A stretch of 64,000 bases of DNA, from the NCBI GenBank assembly GCA_002293125.1, contig DBCR01000004.1, forward strand, positions 124,001-188,000. Direction: 5' to 3'. The notes under the pieces are model-generated. The model searched no databases. It worked only from the letters and a program-made list of their open reading frames with translations, and was not told the origin of the DNA. Positions 25,358 to 33,318 of this stretch are shown one piece after another. Within the stretch, counting starts at the first letter, position 1, and each line of letters begins with the position of its first letter. A program made the translations under genes and the position numbers. Origin of the DNA: Opitutia bacterium UBA953 (GTDB taxonomy: Bacteria > Verrucomicrobiota > Verrucomicrobiia > Opitutales > UBA953).

Positions 25358-27550
25358 TCAGCGCAGGAATGCTTCGTGGAGGCCGCCGTCGACGGTGATG
25401 ACCTGTCCGGTCGTCTTGCTGAGTCGATTAGTCACGAGAAGGAAGTAGGCTTCAGCCTGGTCGGCGGGGGTGATGGGGTTCTTCGTCAGGGTGCGATCGG
25501 CGTAGAAGCGGGAAAGCTTCGTCGTCAGCGAATCAGTCGCCTCATCATCGGCGTAGGGGATGTTGTACTTCGCAAGCGACGCAATCACTCGGTCGCGCGG
25601 GAACATCGCCGAACCCTGGACGACGGTGGCCGGGGCCACGCCGTTGACGCGGATAAGGGGCGAAAGCTCCATGGCCATCTCGCGGACGAGGTGGTTGGCG
25701 GCGGCCTTCGAGGTGTCGTAGGCGACAGACCCCTTCTTGGCCACGGCGGCGTTGGCGCTGGTGGTCAGGACAAGGTTGCCGCGGAGACCCTGTTCCGTCC
25801 AGGTCTTGAAGGCTTCGTCGGCGACGAGGTAGCTACCGGTGACGTTGAGGGCGAAGGTCAGCGCCCACTTGTCGTCCGGGATGTGGCCGGTAGTGTCAGG
25901 CGAGACGAAGATGCCAGCGGTGACGCAGATGGAGTCGAAGCCCCCGTAGGCGAGCGCGACCTGGTCGAGCATCTTGCGGATCGAGGAGCGGTCCATGATG
26001 TCGCCGGCGAGACCGATGGCGGGGCCGCAGTTAGAGAGACCGGTGCCGGCGACGCCGATGCCGGCGCCGAACTTGTCGGTGATCTCCTTGGCGGTGGCTT
26101 GGGCGGCCTCGACGTTCTTGTCGACGCAGACGATGTGGGCGCCTTCCTTGACGAGGCGATGGGCGGTCTCCTTGCCGATGCCGGAGCCGGCGCCGACGAC
26201 GATGATGACCTGACGGGCGAGTTCCTTCTCGGCCGGCATGCGCTTCAGCTTCGCTTCTTCGAGCAGCCAGTACTCGATGTCGAAGGCTTCCTGCTGAGGC
26301 AGGGCGATGTATTGGTCGATGGCCTCAGCGCCACGCATGACTTCGACGGCGCAGTTGTAAAACTCAGCGGTGACGCGTGATTCGGACTTATCCTTGCCCC
26401 AAGCGATCATACCGAGTCCGGGGATGAGGACGACGGTCGGGTTAGGGTCGCGCATCGCCGGAGAGTTGGGGCGCTTGCAGGCGTTGTAGTAAGAGGCGTA
26501 GTCCTTGCGGTACTGCTCGAGGGCGGCGGCGAGCTTGGTCTTCAGCGCGGCGGCGTCTTCGGACTGGGGGTTCCAGCTGACGTAGAGGGGCTTGATCTTC
26601 GTGCGGAGGAAGTGGTCAGGGCACGAGGTGCCGAGCTCGGCGAGGCGCGGGGCGTCCTTCGAGTTGACGAAGCGGAGGATCTTCTCGTCGTCCTGGATGG
26701 TGCCGATGAAGCGCTTCTCCTTGGAGACCTGGCCGCGGAGCCAAGGCAGGATGGCCGCGAAGGTCGCGTGACGCTTCTCGGTGTCGAGGGTCTGGTAGAG
26801 GGCGCCGCCGAAGACCTTGGCGTCGCCGCCCTTGGCCTGGTGCTTGGCGTCGATGTAGGCGCCGGCTTGCTCGATCATCGAGAGGGTCAGCTCGTAGCAG
26901 GCCTTATCGTCGTCGGCCCAGGAGATGAAGCCGTGCTGGCCCATCATGATGGCCTTGATGGCCGGCTGCTGACGGGAGATATCCTGCATGGCGAGGCCGA
27001 GCTCGAAGCCCGGTCGCATCCACTTCACGTAGGCCATCTTGCCGGCGAAGATTTCCCTGGTCAGGGCTTCGCAGTTCTTGGAAGCGGCGATCGAGATGAT
27101 CGCGTTCGGGTGCATGTGGTCGACGTGCTTGCCCGGGAGGAAGCTGTGCAGCGGAGTGTCGATCGACGAAGGGCGAGGATTCAGGTTGAACGTCGCGTGA
27201 TTGTACATGCCGACCATGTCGTCTTCGGCTTGGGACTTGAGGCCTTTGTCCGTGCGGGCCGCGTAGGACTGCTGGAGGCCGATGAGCTTGTCCTGATAGA
27301 GCGAGGAGAAGTTCTCACGATTGCTGGTGCGAAGGTCTCCGCCGGAACCCTTGACCCAGAGGACCGGGGTGTCGGCGCCGGAAAGGGGGTCCTTCTCGAC
27401 GATCTTGGAGGAGGTGTTGCCTCCGCCGGTGTTCGTGATGCGCTGGTCGGCTCCGAGCTTGTTGGAGCGATAGACCAGACGGCCGACCGGATCGAGCTTC
27501 GCAGCTTCGGCATCGTTCCAGAGGTGAGAGACGTACTTGTAGTTGGACAT
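25358..27550 (-). CDS. rhaD: Bifunctional rhamnulose-1-phosphate aldolase / lactaldehyde dehydrogenase
   Basis: A 730-residue fusion of the RhaEW type. Residues 1 to about 390 are a class II aldolase cleaving rhamnulose-1-phosphate to dihydroxyacetone phosphate and L-lactaldehyde; the metal-site motifs are HVDHMHPNAII and MMGQHGFISW, and TNTGGGNTSSK binds phosphate. Residues about 445-730 are a short-chain dehydrogenase with VVGAGSGIGKE and YDTSKAAANH, expected to oxidise lactaldehyde to lactate. It follows rhamnulokinase by 39 bases. With rhaB upstream the assignment to rhamnose (or a related 6-deoxysugar such as fucose) is strong, but no isomerase gene is present here. Confidence 0.9.
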   Translation of the reverse strand: MSNYKYVSHLWNDAEAAKLDPVGRLVYRSNKLGADQRITNTGGGNTSSKIVEKDPLSGADTPVLWVKGSGGDLRTSNRENFSSLYQDKLIGLQQSYAARTDKGLKSQAEDDMVGMYNHATFNLNPRPSSIDTPLHSFLPGKHVDHMHPNAIISIAASKNCEALTREIFAGKMAYVKWMRPGFELGLAMQDISRQQPAIKAIMMGQHGFISWADDDKACYELTLSMIEQAGAYIDAKHQAKGGDAKVFGGALYQTLDTEKRHATFAAILPWLRGQVSKEKRFIGTIQDDEKILRFVNSKDAPRLAELGTSCPDHFLRTKIKPLYVSWNPQSEDAAALKTKLAAALEQYRKDYASYYNACKRPNSPAMRDPNPTVVLIPGLGMIAWGKDKSESRVTAEFYNCAVEVMRGAEAIDQYIALPQQEAFDIEYWLLEEAKLKRMPAEKELARQVIIVVGAGSGIGKETAHRLVKEGAHIVCVDKNVEAAQATAKEITDKFGAGIGVAGTGLSNCGPAIGLAGDIMDRSSIRKMLDQVALAYGGFDSICVTAGIFVSPDTTGHIPDDKWALTFALNVTGSYLVADEAFKTWTEQGLRGNLVLTTSANAAVAKKGSVAYDTSKAAANHLVREMAMELSPLIRVNGVAPATVVQGSAMFPRDRVIASLAKYNIPYADDEATDSLTTKLSRFYADRTLTKNPITPADQAEAYFLLVTNRLSKTTGQVITVDGGLHEAFLR

Positions 27551-27589
27551 GTTTGTTACGTGGAAATTGAAGGTGTTGAGTAAGGGGTT

Positions 27590-29059
27590 TTATGACTTCT
27601 TTAAACCATTAAACTTGGCTTGAGCGGCGGCCCAGGCGGACGTGGGGTTAGGTATGTAAGTCACTACCTCAAAGGAGTTTCGGACAACCTTGCGCAAGGC
27701 GTCGAGGTTCTTGAGTTCCTTCATGGCAATGGCTTGGACGAGGATATTGCCGGCGGCGGTGGCTTCGACGGGTCCAGCAATGACGGTGCGACCGGTGGCG
27801 TCGGCCGTGGCCTGGTTGAGCAAGGCATTACGGCAACCGCCGCCAACGATGTGCAGGCGCTTGAGCTTACGACCGGTGAGTTTCTCCATGCCATCCATCT
27901 CGACGCGGTAAAGGAGGGCGAGGGATTCGAGCACGCAGCGGGCGATCTCGCCGTGCGTCTTCGGCACAGGCTGCTTGGTCTCTCGGCAGTAAGCCTGGAC
28001 CTTGGCGACCATGTCCCCGCGCTTCGCGAAGCGGACATCATCCGGACGAATGAAGGAGCGGAGCGAAGGCGCCTTGAGCGCAAGCTTCACGATTTCACCG
28101 TAGTCGGAGACCTCGCCTTTCTCCATCCATTCGCGACGGCATTCCTGCAGAACCCAAAGACCGACGAGGTTCTTGAGGAATCGCGAGGTGCCTCCGAAGC
28201 CGACTTCATTCGTGTACTTCGCCTTACGCACCGTCTCGTTGACGAGCGGCTTATCGAGTTCAAGTCCGATGAGCGACCACGTGCCGGAGGAGAGATAAGC
28301 CCAATCATCACCCTTGTTGGCCGGCACGGCGGCGACAGCAGCGGCGGTGTCGTGCGCGCAGGTCGTGACGACCTCGGCTTTGCCGAGACCGGTTTCCTTG
28401 GTGAGATAAGGCAGCATCTTGCCTAGCTTCACGCCCGGGGCGACGGGCTTGGGGAAGATGTGTTTCGGAATGCCGAGTTTCTCGAGCACCGGCCAAGCCC
28501 AATCACGCTTGCGGGTGTCCCAGCACTGGCTGCCAGAGATCAGGGTTTCTTCGGCGCGAGCCTTGCCGGTCAGGAGCCAGGTGATGTAGTCGCCGATGAG
28601 GAGGAACTTGTCGGCGAACTGAAGCATTTCCGGGCGGTTCTCGGCATCATCGAATAATTGATAGAGCGTATTGATCGAGATGGAGGCGATGCCGGTGCCT
28701 TCGAAGATCTCCTTTTGGGAGAAACGGCGCATGGCTAGCTCGTACGACTTGAAGCTACGTTCGTCGCGATAGGTGAAGGGCAGCGAGAGCAGCGGACCGT
28801 CTCCCTTCAGCAGGACATAGTCGACGCCCCATGAATCGCAGGCGACGGACTTGATCGGACCGAGCTTGGCGCCCTTGGCCAGACCGATGCGGATCTCGCG
28901 GAAGATGCGGATGATATCCCAGCGCAGGGTACCATTGGCGGTGATGGCGCCGTTGGAGAAACGGTGCACCTCCTTCATGGTGAACTTTCCGGCCTTAAGC
29001 TGACCGAAGATGACACGCCCGGATTCGGCTCCGAGGTCGATGGCGAGGTAATTGGACAT
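27590..29059 (-). CDS. rhaB: Rhamnulokinase (FGGY family)
   Basis: A 489-residue FGGY carbohydrate kinase that phosphorylates L-rhamnulose. The ATP-site landmark AIDLGAESGRVIFG (ASKHA fold) opens the protein, SWGVDYVLL gives the catalytic-site Asp, and HIVGGGCRNALLNQATADAT near residue 420 is the family C-terminal motif. AESGR is characteristic of RhaB within the FGGY family. The ATG at 29059 (MSNYLAIDLG) is chosen over an open extension to 29125, which would overlap the aldolase gene. It is 31 bases downstream of the class II aldolase gene. Confidence 0.92.
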   Translation of the reverse strand: MSNYLAIDLGAESGRVIFGQLKAGKFTMKEVHRFSNGAITANGTLRWDIIRIFREIRIGLAKGAKLGPIKSVACDSWGVDYVLLKGDGPLLSLPFTYRDERSFKSYELAMRRFSQKEIFEGTGIASISINTLYQLFDDAENRPEMLQFADKFLLIGDYITWLLTGKARAEETLISGSQCWDTRKRDWAWPVLEKLGIPKHIFPKPVAPGVKLGKMLPYLTKETGLGKAEVVTTCAHDTAAAVAAVPANKGDDWAYLSSGTWSLIGLELDKPLVNETVRKAKYTNEVGFGGTSRFLKNLVGLWVLQECRREWMEKGEVSDYGEIVKLALKAPSLRSFIRPDDVRFAKRGDMVAKVQAYCRETKQPVPKTHGEIARCVLESLALLYRVEMDGMEKLTGRKLKRLHIVGGGCRNALLNQATADATGRTVIAGPVEATAAGNILVQAIAMKELKNLDALRKVVRNSFEVVTYIPNPTSAWAAAQAKFNGLKKS

Positions 29060-29090
29060 GGTCAAAGGGGGCAGGGGAGGGGTTGAAAGG

Positions 29091-29846
29091 TCACATTCCA
29101 AGCATCTTCTGGCGATAATGCTCATCAGGACGTCCAGCGATGCGCTCGCACTGGGCGGCGGTCAGGAACACCGGACCGCCGAGGGCGGCTGCCCCGACGA
29201 AGATTTCAGCGGCTTTTTCTGCCATGAGCAGGGAGCCCAGCACCGCCTTGGGGGAAGAACCGACGGCGATGATGCCATGGTTCTGAAGCAGGATGATCTT
29301 CGGGTCGCGCCCGGTGCGTTTGACGAACGACACGACTTCACGACGGATGGCTTGAGAGAGACCGAGGCCAGGTTCGGAGTAGGGCACGAAGACAGACTCC
29401 ACGCCGCACATCACGATCTCGTCTGGGCAGGCACGTTTCTCGGCGAACTCCCGGGCCCGCGGCGAACAGAGAATCTGGTTCACCGCGATGGCATGCACAT
29501 GGCCGACGCAGTGGACATGGGGAAGGGTGAGCAGGTAGGCGTGAAAGAGGGCTTCAATCGAAGGCTTCTTGTCGGCCGGCTCCAAACGTGACGCCAGTAA
29601 GGCTTGGTCGACCTCGATGTCGGTCGCAGCGGAGGCGTCGAGCAAGGGCAGCAAGCGGTCGAAGGCGCAGCGGGTAACGTCTGACTCCTTGAGCGAGGCT
29701 AAGTTTGAGCCCGAGGCCTTGACCGCGAAGGAATGATCATCCAACCGGACGGAGGTGTTGCCTTCGCCCAGGATCGCCATGCGCAGACGTTCACCGCCCA
29801 ACTGATGGGACAGCTCAAGCAACGACTGGATGACGTCGGCGGACAT
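29091..29846 (-). CDS. Class II aldolase/adducin family protein
   Basis: A 251-residue sugar-phosphate aldolase of the FucA/AraD/RhaD fold. GEGNTSVR is the phosphate loop, ASGSNLASL the second loop, and the zinc ligands are the His residues of CVGHVHAIAVNQ plus the His of LLQNHGIIAVG. It lies between a DeoR regulator and rhamnulokinase, so it is part of the deoxysugar catabolic unit. The unit thus encodes two aldolases; this stand-alone one could act on a second sugar such as fuculose-1-phosphate (inference). Confidence 0.85.
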   Translation of the reverse strand: MSADVIQSLLELSHQLGGERLRMAILGEGNTSVRLDDHSFAVKASGSNLASLKESDVTRCAFDRLLPLLDASAATDIEVDQALLASRLEPADKKPSIEALFHAYLLTLPHVHCVGHVHAIAVNQILCSPRAREFAEKRACPDEIVMCGVESVFVPYSEPGLGLSQAIRREVVSFVKRTGRDPKIILLQNHGIIAVGSSPKAVLGSLLMAEKAAEIFVGAAALGGPVFLTAAQCERIAGRPDEHYRQKMLGM

Positions 29847-29867
29847 TCCTCGGAAGGATCGAAGCGA

Positions 29868-30647
29868 TTAGAGCGCGGTCAGGACGCGCTCAGGCAGGAG
29901 CTTGACCTTGGCTTTCTGGACCGAAGCGGCATCCGCATCGGTGACCAGGAAAAGGGAACTGACGTCACGGGTCACGGCACAGGGTCCGCCGCGGCCGAGC
30001 TTGACCTTGTTCATGCAGATCAAGACTTCATCGCTACGACGGATCACTTCGCGCTGCTGGTGGGAGATATCGCGCTGGGAATTCCAAAGGCCGTTTTCGT
30101 CGATGCCTTCGGCGCCAAGCAGGGCCACGTCGAAGTTCCAGCGGGCGACTTCTTCAAGCGTACGGTCGCCGGCGACCATCGCGTGACGCGTAAGGAACAG
30201 GCCACCTGGGATGTAGACCTCGACGCCGGGGAGGCATGAAATAAGCTGAGCCGTCGGCAGACAGGTCGTGACGATCTGCAAGTCCGGAATACCGGCGGCG
30301 GCGATGGCTTCGGCGGCGAAGAAGATGGTCGAACCTGAGTCGAGGTAGACCGTCATGCCGGCCTTGACGCGCGAAGCGGCCAGGTTGCCGATCTTACGCT
30401 TAGCTTCAGCGTCCTCGATCTTCCGATCGTCAAGCGGCGGAAAGTTGCGGTTGAAATCAGAGAGCGCCCCGCCATGAGTGCGAGTGATGCGACGCTGGTT
30501 CTCGAGTTCCGTCAGATCGCGCCGAGCGGTCGCCTCCGAGACGTTGAACTGTTTGCAGATCTCGAGCACCGGGACGTACCCGACCTTGGAGAGAAGTTTG
30601 GCGATCGCCTCGCGGCGCGCTTCAATGATGTGTCGGGCTACTTTCAT
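29868..30647 (-). CDS. DeoR/GlpR family transcriptional regulator
   Basis: A 259-residue regulator with an N-terminal winged helix-turn-helix (about residues 8-62; LEICKQFNVSEATARRDLTELE is the recognition region, extended by the family motif RITRTHGGAL) and a C-terminal sugar-phosphate sensing domain (DSGSTIFFAAEAI, LLGAEGIDENGLWN). DeoR regulators usually repress adjacent sugar genes and are released by a phosphorylated intermediate. It is the first gene of the rhamnose block, 21 bases before the class II aldolase. An AT-rich stretch with heptamer repeats lies directly upstream (30648-30865) and is the natural place for its operators. Confidence 0.9.
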   Translation of the reverse strand: MKVARHIIEARREAIAKLLSKVGYVPVLEICKQFNVSEATARRDLTELENQRRITRTHGGALSDFNRNFPPLDDRKIEDAEAKRKIGNLAASRVKAGMTVYLDSGSTIFFAAEAIAAAGIPDLQIVTTCLPTAQLISCLPGVEVYIPGGLFLTRHAMVAGDRTLEEVARWNFDVALLGAEGIDENGLWNSQRDISHQQREVIRRSDEVLICMNKVKLGRGGPCAVTRDVSSLFLVTDADAASVQKAKVKLLPERVLTAL

Positions 30648-30865
30648 AAAGTCGGAGCTGGATTGGTTAGGGGAAGTTCCGTTATGAGCGTATCCAATCG
30701 ACCAATCAATAATTCAATTGCATACGATTGCATCTCGGTTCCATATTTCGCACAATATACATTATGTCTAACTATGTATAACATAGTAATAACGACCTAT
30801 TAATGCGTTAAAACTGTTTTATCTTGGGTTGAATCACCTCTTTCTTATCTTTTAGTCATCACCCC
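30648..30865. promoter_or_regulatory. AT-rich divergent regulatory region of the rhamnose block and amidase gene
   Basis: This 218-base gap is strikingly AT-rich against GC-rich surroundings and separates two divergent genes. It contains a direct repeat of ATTGCAT at 30717 and 30727, CCAATC at 30694 and 30702 with an inverted copy GATTGG at 30661, the palindromic TTAATGCGTTAA at 30800-30811 and AAAACTGTTTT at 30810-30820, besides the heptamer array listed separately. Promoters for both directions must lie here, but I cannot place a convincing -35/-10 pair. Confidence 0.6.
30759..30787. promoter_or_regulatory. Candidate DeoR-type operator: phased heptamer half-sites
   Basis: ACTATGT (30771-30777) and ACATAGT (30781-30787) form a perfect inverted repeat with 7-base arms and a 3-base spacer. 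A near-identical ATTATGT (30761-30767) precedes it, so three half-sites repeat every 10 bases, on one face of the helix; ACATTATGT at 30759-30767 is itself a palindrome. It lies about 115-140 bases upstream of the DeoR-type gene. Assignment to that regulator is inference; AT-rich DNA can give such repeats by chance. Confidence 0.45.
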
Positions 30866-31741
30866 ATGAACGCACCCATTCGCTCATATTGTCGTTTCGG
30901 TCTGGCGTGGGTGGTCATTTCCGCGGGGTTTATCGGCTGCACCACGACGAACCAACCGGAGATAAAGCCGGCCATGGGTGAGCCAAAGTTCACGGGTCTG
31001 GTCATCGAACAAGGGCCTGGGTCTCTGGGCGCCGAGCCGCGCCGCGAGAAAATCACCCTGCTCATCTTACATCATACCGCCGGTTCCCTCGCCTCTTCCC
31101 TACGGACCCTTCAGGGTCGCGATCCTAATCATAAGGTGGGAGTACACTTCGTGGTGACCGATGAGGTCAAGCCCCGGGTTATCCGAATGGTGCCTGAGGA
31201 TATGTCCGCATATCATGCCGGCCGTGGTACTTGGGGAAGCGTGACCAGCTTGAATCAACAATCGATCGGCATCGAGATCATCAACCTCGACGGTAATATC
31301 CATCCTTATTCGGAGGCGCAGGCCGACATCCTCTTCGCCCTTTGCGCCGACATCATCCGACGCCATGACATCAAGCCCTGGAACGTGGTGGCTCATTCTG
31401 ACGTCGCCATCGGGCGCAAGATCGACCCTGGTACGAAATTTCCATGGGCGAAACTCGCCTCCCTAGGTGTCGGTGCGTGGCCGTGGCAAATGGATGTCGA
31501 TAATGCGGTCGACCGAAAGGTCGACCTTTCGCCCGAGTATGCTCGTCGTTTACTCGTATCCTACGGTTATGGAGTTGAGCCCGGCGAGGCTGGCCTGAAG
31601 GAATGCATGACGGCTTTCCAACGACACTTCCGTCCGGCCAACATCAACGGTGTCATCGATAATGAGTCCGTTATCATCTTGGAGGCGTTACTGCGTCGCT
31701 ACCACCCTGCCGCTTACCAAGCCCTCCGGGTCACCCCCTGA
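30866..31741 (+). CDS. N-acetylmuramoyl-L-alanine amidase, lipoprotein (AmiD-like)
   Basis: A 291-residue protein with lipoprotein signal ending in the lipobox FIGC at about residue 25. The Amidase_2 domain (about 55-205) has zinc ligands in LLILHHTAG and VVAHSDVAIGRKIDPG, with the conserved GIEIIN strand between. A C-terminal helical segment (about 225-285) fits a peptidoglycan-binding domain (FQRHFRPANINGVID). This is the architecture of E. coli AmiD, an outer-membrane amidase in wall recycling. The last 11 bases overlap the convergent murJ gene. Confidence 0.88.
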   Translation: MNAPIRSYCRFGLAWVVISAGFIGCTTTNQPEIKPAMGEPKFTGLVIEQGPGSLGAEPRREKITLLILHHTAGSLASSLRTLQGRDPNHKVGVHFVVTDEVKPRVIRMVPEDMSAYHAGRGTWGSVTSLNQQSIGIEIINLDGNIHPYSEAQADILFALCADIIRRHDIKPWNVVAHSDVAIGRKIDPGTKFPWAKLASLGVGAWPWQMDVDNAVDRKVDLSPEYARRLLVSYGYGVEPGEAGLKECMTAFQRHFRPANINGVIDNESVIILEALLRRYHPAAYQALRVTP

Positions 31742-33314
31742 GCTGGACGCCGACGAAACGCAGCAGCTTGTTGGCGTAACCGCGTAACAAGTCGCGTTCC
31801 GGGTAACCAAGTTTATCCAAGAAGATGGCGTAGAAGACCATCCCAGCCATGCCGGCGACGCCCATGGAAATGATGAGGTTGAGCTTCTCGTGCAGATGGC
31901 CGGTGAGGATGTTGTGTAGGAACGCGTAGCCTTGGAATGAGATATAGGCTAAAACAAGTGAACCGCCGATGACCTGGATGGCTGGCTTCAGGAGGCTCTC
32001 GGTCAGGAACTCGGGCGCATGCCTTTTGAGGTAAAACCGAAGCACGAAGTACTGCCAGATCGTCGAGATGGCGTTGGCCAAGGCGAGACCTTCGACGCCC
32101 TTGCCCATCCAGACGGCGATCAGCGAACCCGTGGCGTTTATGACCATCGCATGGACTGCGGCGATGAAGGTCACCTTGGTCTGGCCGGCGACGTTGAGCG
32201 CCCGCGTGACGATGGAAATCATCGCGTAGAAAGGCATGGCGATCGCGAACAGGACAAGGAGGTTGCTGGTCTCGAGGCAATTACCTGCGTTGAATTTCCC
32301 GTATTGGAAAAGCAGCTGTACGATGGGTACGGCTAAGGCCACCAATCCGAACGCGGCCCCGACGTTGATCGCCAGGACGAGTCGCATGCCGCGGGCGTAG
32401 TTGCGCGCCAAGGCCGGGACGTCGCGGCTGGCGAACGCGGTGGCGAGCGCCGGGAAGATGACGACGGCGATCGAGGCCGAGAACAGCCCGATGGGGAGTT
32501 CCACGATACGGTTGGCGACGTAGTAATACATCAGGCCGGCATCGCTGACGTTGTAAGCCATGGCGCGCGAGATCAGGACGTTCACCTGTTGGACCCCGGC
32601 GCCGATCGCGGCGGGCAGGAACGCGATGCTGAGGGTCTTCCACGCGGCCTCGTCCACGTTCGCCAGCCGGAGATGCCAACCTTCCTGACGTAGGCCCCAG
32701 AGAGGAATGAGCAACTGGAACGCACCCCCGACCAGCGCACCCAGGCAAAGCCAGATAGCTTTACCCATATCCGTACTGGCTAGGTTTTCACCAAAGACGC
32801 CCAAGCTGATGATCATGCAGAGGTTGAGCACGCCCGAAGCTATCTCCGCCAAGCCGAACCGCCCGCTGAGGTTCACCGCCGAGGTGAACAGTGCCGCGAC
32901 GCAAATCAACGGCATATAGGGTAAGCAGATAGCCGTGAGGATCGCCGCCGCTGAGTTGGTCGGCCAGATCAGCGCCCAAAGCAGCGCGGATCCAATACCA
33001 ATCATCGTCAGCCCGAGCGTCCATGGGAAGACCTTCCGTAGGACGAAGTTAAGGAATCCGAACGAAGCCAGCTTGCCGTCCTTGAAAGATTTATCCGCAA
33101 GCACGGGCACGATGGCTGCGGTCAGGGCGCCTTCACCCAGCAGTCGGCGGAAGAGGTTCGGGATCTGGAAAGCTAAGATGAACGCCGAACCGATGGCGGA
33201 AGCGCCGAAGACCGCGGCGGTCAGTTGATCGCGGAACAGGCCGAGGACACGCGAGACCATCGTCCAGGAGGCGGTCTTCGCCATGGCCTGGTACTGGCGC
33301 GTCTGCTCGGTCAT
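31731..33314 (-). CDS. murJ: Lipid II flippase MurJ (MviN family)
   Basis: A 527-residue polytopic protein with about 14 hydrophobic segments, moving lipid II across the inner membrane for peptidoglycan synthesis. The N-terminal region TMVSRVLGLFRDQLTAAVFGAS and FQIPNLFRRLLGEGALTAAIVPV are the family signatures and contain the conserved Arg residues. The ATG at 33314 is chosen because it sits 4 bases after the hisS stop and gives the usual N terminus; reading is open 15 codons further. It is the last gene of the trpB-yicC-HU-hisS-murJ run. Confidence 0.94.
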   Translation of the reverse strand: MTEQTRQYQAMAKTASWTMVSRVLGLFRDQLTAAVFGASAIGSAFILAFQIPNLFRRLLGEGALTAAIVPVLADKSFKDGKLASFGFLNFVLRKVFPWTLGLTMIGIGSALLWALIWPTNSAAAILTAICLPYMPLICVAALFTSAVNLSGRFGLAEIASGVLNLCMIISLGVFGENLASTDMGKAIWLCLGALVGGAFQLLIPLWGLRQEGWHLRLANVDEAAWKTLSIAFLPAAIGAGVQQVNVLISRAMAYNVSDAGLMYYYVANRIVELPIGLFSASIAVVIFPALATAFASRDVPALARNYARGMRLVLAINVGAAFGLVALAVPIVQLLFQYGKFNAGNCLETSNLLVLFAIAMPFYAMISIVTRALNVAGQTKVTFIAAVHAMVINATGSLIAVWMGKGVEGLALANAISTIWQYFVLRFYLKRHAPEFLTESLLKPAIQVIGGSLVLAYISFQGYAFLHNILTGHLHEKLNLIISMGVAGMAGMVFYAIFLDKLGYPERDLLRGYANKLLRFVGVQLRG

Positions 33315-33318
33315 GACC

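Noticed and set aside
24156..26380. Long plus-strand open frames (354 and 365 codons) opposite the heme dehydrogenase and rhaD genes
   Set aside because: Low-complexity Gly/Asp/Val-rich translations antisense to well-supported genes; no motif, signal or spacing suggests expression.
26612..28426. Plus-strand open frames (323 and 268 codons) opposite rhaD and rhaB
   Set aside because: Same codon-bias shadow pattern as above.
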